A stretch of DNA of 37,662 nucleotides from Cupriavidus campinensis (GTDB lineage Bacteria; Pseudomonadota; Gammaproteobacteria; Burkholderiales; Burkholderiaceae). Below the pieces are notes generated by a model, which was not told the DNA's origin, did no database searches, and saw nothing but the letters and a program-made list of their open reading frames with translations. Where the stretch lies: NCBI RefSeq assembly GCF_905397395.1, contig NZ_CAJPVH010000051.1, forward strand, positions 1 through 37,662. The letters run 5' to 3'. Each line of letters starts with the position of its first letter. Positions within the stretch are counted from its first letter, which is position 1. Positions 32,994 through 37,662 of this stretch are shown in pieces. The position numbers were made by a program, and so were the translations under genes.

Positions 32994-33074
32994 GTGCAAT
33001 CTGCGCCGGCGTGTGCCGGGCTCTCCTTTGCAACACAACCTGACGCGCCAGCGAGCGCGCCACAAGGACATTTC

Positions 33075-33701
33075 ATGTTCGGCCGATTCATGCCCACCGA
33101 GGGCAAGTTCTTCGAATACTTCAACCAGCACGCCGATTGCGCGGTGACCGCCGCCCACGAGCTGGAAGCCCTCGTCAACGACCTGCCCAACGCCGAAGCC
33201 CATGCCCGGCGCGTGCAGGCCACCGAGAAGAAGGCAGACCGCATCACGCACGACACGATCGATCTGCTGCACAAGACCTTCATCACGCCGCTGGACCGCG
33301 ACGAGATCCACAAACTCATCACGACCATGGATGACATCCTGGACCTGATGGAAGACGTGGCCGAGACGATCTCGCTCTACGACGTGACCAGCCTGACCGA
33401 CGAGGCGCGCCGCCTGGCCACGATCTGCGTGCAGTGCTGCGACCAGGTGAAAATCGCTGTGGGGCTGCTCGAGGATATGGGCAATGCCAGCACGATCCTG
33501 AAGACCGCGCAGCAGATAGACCAGCTCGAGTCCGAGGCAGACCGCGTGATGCGCTCGGCCATGTCGAAGCTGTTCCGGGAAGAGACCGACGTGAAGCGCC
33601 TGATCAAGTTGAAGGCGATTTACGAGCAGTTGGAAACCATTACCGACAAGTGCGAGGACGTGGCCAACATCATCGAAGGCATCGTCCTGGAAAACGCCTG
33701 A
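33075..33701 (+). CDS. DUF47/PhoU-like phosphate transport regulator
   Basis: All-helical 208-aa protein of the DUF47 family, related to PhoU. The ATG at 33075 (MFGRFMPTEGKFFEYF) follows CAAGGAC; an in-frame start at 32994 overlaps the leader hairpin and is rejected. Conserved stretches are EKKADRITHDTIDLLHKTFITPLDRDEI and MDDILDLMEDVAE, repeated in weaker form as ESEADRVMRS...KAIYEQLETITDKCEDVAN, the metal-binding E/DxxxD pattern. It lies 13 bp before pit and is usually found with it; it is thought to modulate that transporter. Confidence 0.93.
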   Translation: MFGRFMPTEGKFFEYFNQHADCAVTAAHELEALVNDLPNAEAHARRVQATEKKADRITHDTIDLLHKTFITPLDRDEIHKLITTMDDILDLMEDVAETISLYDVTSLTDEARRLATICVQCCDQVKIAVGLLEDMGNASTILKTAQQIDQLESEADRVMRSAMSKLFREETDVKRLIKLKAIYEQLETITDKCEDVANIIEGIVLENA

Positions 33702-33714
33702 GGCGCGCACTCGC

Positions 33715-34725
33715 ATGCAAACCATTCAAATGAGCTTGTGGGTGATCGGCCTGCTGGTCGTGCTCGCATTGCTGTTCGACTTCATGAACGGCTTCCACGA
33801 CGCGGCCAACTCGATCGCCACGGTAGTGTCCACGGGCGTGCTGAAGCCGCACCATGCAGTGGCGATGGCCGCCATGTGCAATGTGGTCGCGATCTTCGTG
33901 TTCCACCTGAAGGTGGCAGCCACCGTGGGCACGGGCACGATTGACGTCAACATCGTCGATCACTACGTCATCTTCGGCGCGCTGGTCGGCGCCATCGCGT
34001 GGAACGTCATCACGTGGTTCTACGGCATTCCGTCGTCGTCGTCGCACGCGCTGATCGGTGGCCTGGTCGGGGCTGCGGTGGCCAAGGCGGGTACCGGCGC
34101 TCTGGTGGGCAACGGCCTGATCAAGACCGTGGCCTTCATCCTGATTTCGCCGCTGCTCGGCTTCTTGCTGGGCTCGCTGATGATGGTGGTGGTGGGCTGG
34201 ACGTTCTTCCGCACGCCGCCGTCCCGCGTGGACCGCTGGTTCCGCCGTCTGCAGCTGGTGTCGGCGTCGCTCTATAGCCTCGGCCACGGCGGCAATGACG
34301 CGCAGAAGACCATCGGTATCATCTGGATGCTGCTGATCGCGAGCGGCCATATCGCCACGGGGGCCTCGGGTCCGCCGACCTGGGTGATCGTGAGCTGCTA
34401 CGTGGCCATCGGTATGGGCACGCTGTTCGGTGGCTGGCGCATCGTCCGGACCATGGGTCAGAAGATCACCAAGCTGAAGCCGGTTGGCGGCTTCTGCGCG
34501 GAGACTGGCGGGGCGATTACGCTGTTCATCGCCTCGGCGCTTGGCGTGCCGGTGTCGACCACGCACACGATTACCGGCGCCATCGTTGGCGTGGGTTCGG
34601 CGCAGAAGATGTCGGCCGTTCGCTGGGGTGTGGCGGGTAACATCGTCTGGGCGTGGGTGCTGACCATTCCGGCATCGGCGTTCATGGCCGCCATCGCATG
34701 GTGGATCGGGCGACAGATCCTCTGA
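33715..34725 (+). CDS. pit: PiT family low-affinity inorganic phosphate transporter
   Basis: Inner-membrane phosphate (metal-phosphate) symporter of 336 aa with about 10 hydrophobic helices. Both PiT signature repeats are present: DFMNGFHDAANSIATVVSTGVL at about residues 22-44 and GHGGNDAQKTIGI in the second half, plus GFCAETGGAITL and GVPVSTTHTITGAIVGVGS. Forms an operon with the DUF47 gene. A terminator follows. Confidence 0.95.
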   Translation: MQTIQMSLWVIGLLVVLALLFDFMNGFHDAANSIATVVSTGVLKPHHAVAMAAMCNVVAIFVFHLKVAATVGTGTIDVNIVDHYVIFGALVGAIAWNVITWFYGIPSSSSHALIGGLVGAAVAKAGTGALVGNGLIKTVAFILISPLLGFLLGSLMMVVVGWTFFRTPPSRVDRWFRRLQLVSASLYSLGHGGNDAQKTIGIIWMLLIASGHIATGASGPPTWVIVSCYVAIGMGTLFGGWRIVRTMGQKITKLKPVGGFCAETGGAITLFIASALGVPVSTTHTITGAIVGVGSAQKMSAVRWGVAGNIVWAWVLTIPASAFMAAIAWWIGRQIL

Positions 34726-34746
34726 CCGGATCTCGCGGAAACAAGA

Positions 34747-34773
34747 AAGCCGGGCATCTCGCCTGGCTTTTTT
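34747..34773 (+). terminator. Terminator after pit
   Basis: AAGCCGGGC (34747-34755), loop ATCTC and GCCTGGCTT (34761-34769) pair with one wobble and run into six T (34768-34773). Confidence 0.88.
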
Positions 34774-34791
34774 GCGCCTTTTACTAGGCGA

Positions 34792-35439
34792 CTATTGCCG
34801 CGCGAAGGCGGCGATGGGGTCGTCGTCTTCCTGCGCGGGCGCAGGGGCGGGCGAGGGGGCCTCCCGCGCGGGCGCCGGCATCATCGGCAAATTACTAGCT
34901 GCCACCACCCGGCGGGCGCCGTTGTAACGGGAGGCCCAGTAAGACTTGCCCATGTCCTCGAGCCGCACCGTGCCACCGGTGGCGGGCGCGTGGACGAAGC
35001 GGTTCTGGCCGACATAGATGCCCACGTGGGAATTGGCGCGTCCCGTGGTGTTGAAAAACACGAGGTCGCCGGAGGCCACCTGGCTGCGGTCCAGCGACGA
35101 GCCGCGCTGGCCCATCTGCTCGGTCGTACGCGGCAAGCTTACGTTGGCGGCGCGCTGCACCACATAGCGGACCAGACCGCTGCAGTCGAAACCGGAATCG
35201 GGGGTGTTGCCACCGTAGCGGTAGGGTGTGCCGACCAGCGACATCGCCTGGATCGAGATTTCCTCAAGTCCGGCGCTCGGGTCGATCATTGGCTTGCCGG
35301 GCGCCCGGGGCACGGATGCGCCTTGCCGGGCCGGCGGTCCGCCAGCGCAGGCTGCCAGCAGCAGCGCGGCGGCGCTCACTGCGAGGGCCGCGGTGCGGGA
35401 GGCATCGAGAGAGAAAAGGCGAAGCGGGCGCTGCGGCAT
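34792..35439 (-). CDS. NlpC/P60 (C40) peptidoglycan endopeptidase lipoprotein
   Basis: Predicted murein endopeptidase of 215 aa that cleaves cross-link peptides. The signal peptide ends in the lipobox LLAAC (Cys31). The catalytic domain (about 58-165) has Cys85 in FDCSGLVRY, His137 in NSHVGIYVG and His149 in FVHAP, the complete C40 triad pattern. A Pro/Ala-rich acidic tail (about 185-215) ends in FARQ. The ATG follows AAGAAGG. It resembles the Spr/MepS type; no gene symbol is given because several paralogues are usual. Confidence 0.92.
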   Translation of the reverse strand: MPQRPLRLFSLDASRTAALAVSAAALLLAACAGGPPARQGASVPRAPGKPMIDPSAGLEEISIQAMSLVGTPYRYGGNTPDSGFDCSGLVRYVVQRAANVSLPRTTEQMGQRGSSLDRSQVASGDLVFFNTTGRANSHVGIYVGQNRFVHAPATGGTVRLEDMGKSYWASRYNGARRVVAASNLPMMPAPAREAPSPAPAPAQEDDDPIAAFARQ

Positions 35440-35510
35440 CCTTCTTTTTGTTTGGTTGCCGGGTCACGCGTCCGCCCGCGGTATAGCGCGGCTAGCGCAT
35501 CGTTAAAGCA

Positions 35511-35993
35511 TTACCAGCGAAGCTGGGCGTTGCGCGTGCCGGTGCTGATCTTCATGGACTTCGGCTGACCCTTGTAGGTCGCTTCGATATTGTAGCTGCC
35601 TTCGGGCGCACGTATCAGGCAGCGGGGGCCGCCAGCCTTGAAATTGGCCACCGGCTGGCCGTCACGTGTCAGCTTGACGTCAACTTCCGACAGATATTCG
35701 CCATTCGGGCCCTGCGTGAACAGGATGCCCATGTTGAAGTTCTTTTCCTGCTCGGTCAGTTTGGCGCGCTCGTCCTCGGCCACGCCGCCGCAGACGTAGC
35801 TGACGGGGCCCATGGTGCGGATGACCATTTCCTCGGCTGCCTGGGCCGGACGCCAGGTGGCGGCGATGACCAGCGAGGTGCCGATCAGCGTTGCCGCCAG
35901 GATGCGGCGTCGCCGCGTGGCGCGCGATTGGCGGGAAAACAGGGTCCGCGGATTGCCGGACAGGTAGGGATTGAACGATTGTGGCTTGTCCAT
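35511..35993 (-). CDS. Small exported protein of unknown function
   Basis: A 160-aa protein with an Arg-rich N-terminus (RATRRRR) followed by a hydrophobic stretch and a likely cleavage near PAQAAEE, so it is exported or anchored by an N-terminal helix. The mature part has two Cys (Cys68 in SYVCGGV and Cys124 in GPRCLIRAP), which could form a disulfide. The second half (VDVKLTRDGQPVANFKAGGPRC...GSYNIEATYKG) looks like a carboxypeptidase-regulatory-like beta domain. GGAGG precedes the ATG. The arginines do not form a strict Tat motif. Next to, but not clearly co-transcribed with, the C40 lipoprotein gene. Confidence 0.75.
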   Translation of the reverse strand: MDKPQSFNPYLSGNPRTLFSRQSRATRRRRILAATLIGTSLVIAATWRPAQAAEEMVIRTMGPVSYVCGGVAEDERAKLTEQEKNFNMGILFTQGPNGEYLSEVDVKLTRDGQPVANFKAGGPRCLIRAPEGSYNIEATYKGQPKSMKISTGTRNAQLRW

Positions 35994-36119
35994 CGACGCC
36001 TCCGTATCGACATGAACACCGGACGATCATAGCGCTGCCGCCGCACTTTGGCTGTCAGCCAAAGCCCGACGCGAGATGGCGATATGGCCGGGCATCCACA
36101 TGGACGCCCGGCGCCGGGT

Positions 36120-36162
36120 AAAAAAAGGAGACGAACGCCGCCCGGCGGACAATGCCGGGCGG
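36120..36162 (-). terminator. Possible terminator after phoH
   Basis: On the minus strand CCGCCCGGC-ATTGTCC-GCCGGGCGG (36162-36138) forms a 9-bp GC stem just after the phoH stop. A run of seven T follows only after an 11-nt spacer, so efficiency is uncertain. Confidence 0.45.
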
Positions 36163-36169
36163 GCGGTAC

Positions 36170-37662
36170 TTAAAGAACGTCCGCCGCGTGGTCGGCCAGG
36201 CGCGAGCGTTCGCCGCGTGCCAGCGTGACATGGCCGCTGTGGCTCCAGCCCTTGAAGCGGTCCACCACGTAGGTCAGGCCCGACGAGCCCTCGGTCAGGT
36301 ACGGTGTGTCGATCTGCGCGATATTGCCCAGGCAGACGATCTTGGTGCCGGGGCCGGCGCGCGTGACCAGCGTCTTCATCTGCTTCGGCGTCAGGTTCTG
36401 AGCCTCGTCGATGATGACGAACTTGTTCACGAACGTGCGGCCGCGCATGAAATTCATGCTCTTGACCTTGATGCGCGAGCGGATCAGCTCCTGCGTGGCC
36501 GCGCGGCCCCAGTCGCCGGCGGAGTCATCGCTCTTCTGCAGGACTTCGAGGTTGTCGTCGAACGCGCCCATCCAGGGCTGCATTTTCTCTTCCTCGGTGC
36601 CCGGCAGGAAGCCAATGTCCTCGCCCACGGGCACGGTGGCGCGGGTGACGATGATCTCGTTGTAGAGCTTCTGGTCCAGCACCTGCTCCAGGCCAGACGC
36701 CAGCGCCAGCAGCGTCTTGCCGGTACCGGCCTGACCCAGCAGCGTGACGAAGTCGATGTCCGGGCTCATCAGCAGGTTCAGTGCGAAGTTCTGCTCGCGG
36801 TTGCGGGCCACCACGCTCCACACGTTGTTCTTGTTGTGGGTGTAGTCCTTCAGCGTCTGGAGCAGGGCGGTCTTGCCGTTGATTTCCTTGACCTGCGCGT
36901 ACAGCGGCAGGCTGCCGTCCATCGGCTCCAGGTAGACGAACTGGTTGACCAGGAACGACGGCACCAGCGGCCCGGTCAGGCGGTAGAACATGGCGCCAGA
37001 CTTCGGGTCCTGCCAGCTTTCCACGCCCTTGCCGTGCTTGGCCCAGAAGTCGTTGGGCAGCTGCATCACGCCCGCGTAGAGCAGGTCCTTGTCTTCCAGG
37101 ACCTGGTCGTTGAAGTAGTCCTCGGCCGGCAGCCCCAGCGCGCGCGCCTTGATGCGCATGTTGATGTCTTTCGACACCAGCACGACCTGGCGCTCCGGGA
37201 ACTGCTGCTGCAGCGCGCTGACCACGCCCAGGATCTGGTTGTCGGCCTTGCCCTGCGGCAGGCCCTCGGGCAGCTTGATCTCGTTCAGGCGGGTCTGGAA
37301 GAACAGCTTGCCCTGCGCGTCGCGGTTGCCGAGCGTGGACAGCGGCAGCCCGTCGTCGAGCACGCCGTCGGTGCCGGCGACCAGCGAGTCGAGCGTGCGG
37401 CTGACCATCCGCGCGTTGCGGGCGACTTCGCTCATGCCCTTCTTGTGGTTGTCCAACTCCTCGAGCGTCATCATCGGCAGATAGATGTCGTGCTCCTCGA
37501 AGCGGAACAGCGAGCTCGGGTCGTGCATCAGCACGTTGGTGTCCAGCACGAACAGCTTGCTGGGCCCCTCTGTCTTGCGGGCGCGGCGCGTGGGGCCGGC
37601 CGCCGGCTTGACCAGGCTCACGGCCGGCGCGGACGGGGCTGGCGCCGGGGTGTCGGGCGTGC
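36170..37662 (-). CDS. PhoH family ATPase with N-terminal PIN domain, 5' end probably outside window
   Basis: The PIN-PhoH architecture joins a PIN nuclease-like domain to a PhoH ATPase and is thought to act on RNA. From a GTG at 37621 the frame gives 483 aa, but it stays open to the right edge with Pro/Ala-rich residues, so the true start may lie beyond. The PIN domain (about 22-160) starts LFVLDTNVLMHDP with Asp27 and includes MTLEELDNHKKG and VSKDINMRIKA. The ATPase domain (about 270-483) has Walker A GQAGTGKT near 295-302, Walker B FVIIDEAQNLTP and the family segment CLGNIAQIDTPYLTEGSSGL. All core residues appear intact. Confidence 0.92.
   Translation of the reverse strand, partial: TPDTPAPAPSAPAVSLVKPAAGPTRRARKTEGPSKLFVLDTNVLMHDPSSLFRFEEHDIYLPMMTLEELDNHKKGMSEVARNARMVSRTLDSLVAGTDGVLDDGLPLSTLGNRDAQGKLFFQTRLNEIKLPEGLPQGKADNQILGVVSALQQQFPERQVVLVSKDINMRIKARALGLPAEDYFNDQVLEDKDLLYAGVMQLPNDFWAKHGKGVESWQDPKSGAMFYRLTGPLVPSFLVNQFVYLEPMDGSLPLYAQVKEINGKTALLQTLKDYTHNKNNVWSVVARNREQNFALNLLMSPDIDFVTLLGQAGTGKTLLALASGLEQVLDQKLYNEIIVTRATVPVGEDIGFLPGTEEEKMQPWMGAFDDNLEVLQKSDDSAGDWGRAATQELIRSRIKVKSMNFMRGRTFVNKFVIIDEAQNLTPKQMKTLVTRAGPGTKIVCLGNIAQIDTPYLTEGSSGLTYVVDRFKGWSHSGHVTLARGERSRLADHAADVL

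Noticed and set aside
31551..33725. 724-codon open frame antisense to dnaB and the DUF47 gene
   Set aside because: Long antisense frames are expected in GC-rich coding DNA; it has no start context, is His/Arg/Gln-rich and mirrors two firmly identified genes.

Overview
The window (37.7 kb, high GC, third codon positions strongly G/C) looks like a chromosomal segment of a betaproteobacterium of the Burkholderiaceae, most likely the Cupriavidus/Ralstonia lineage. This rests on the gene order rluB - rimP-nusA-infB-rbfA-truB - typA, the set rpsF-priB-rpsR-rplI-dnaB followed by a DUF47 gene and pit, and protein lengths typical of that group. The genus is an inference from gene order and sequence character; no database was searched.

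Layout. (1) 1-8390: the 3' part of rluB (open at the left edge), then the rimP-nusA-infB-rbfA-truB translation/transcription cluster, preceded by a clear promoter, a leader terminator (probable attenuator) and a 13-bp triple repeat. (2) 8517-10788: a lipoprotein built of three Ig-like repeats and an MFS transporter. (3) 10810-15939, minus strand: a complete tripartite drug-efflux operon (MarR regulator, outer-membrane lipoprotein channel, EmrA-type adaptor, EmrB-type pump), with a palindromic candidate operator just upstream of marR. (4) 16134-22504: typA, a sterol desaturase-family membrane protein, a chemoreceptor, a 3-hydroxyisobutyryl-CoA hydrolase-like enzyme and an FMN reductase. (5) 22628-27347: the most accessory-looking part. 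It holds a 24-codon membrane peptide gene with its own 20-bp terminator hairpin, dusA, two tandem terminator-ended modules that look like small RNA genes, a minus-strand 23-aa candidate gene with its own terminator, a small unknown protein, tRNA-His, an exported protein with a permuted papain-like signature, and a possible 2OG-Fe(II) oxygenase. (6) 27568-29750: lexA with two perfect SOS boxes, a 57-aa gene downstream of it, and a divergent asparaginase. (7) 29878-34725: rpsF-priB-rpsR-rplI (with a leader hairpin resembling an S6:S18 site), dnaB (possibly leaderless) and the DUF47-pit phosphate pair. (8) 34792-37662, minus strand: an NlpC/P60 lipoprotein, a small exported protein and a PIN-PhoH ATPase that probably continues past the right edge.

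Most of the window is core housekeeping. I see no insertion sequences, CRISPR arrays, phage genes or rRNA. The best candidates for undescribed biology are in 22.5-27.4 kb: the two very small genes, the tandem sRNA-like modules, and the divergent pair of unknown genes beside tRNA-His.
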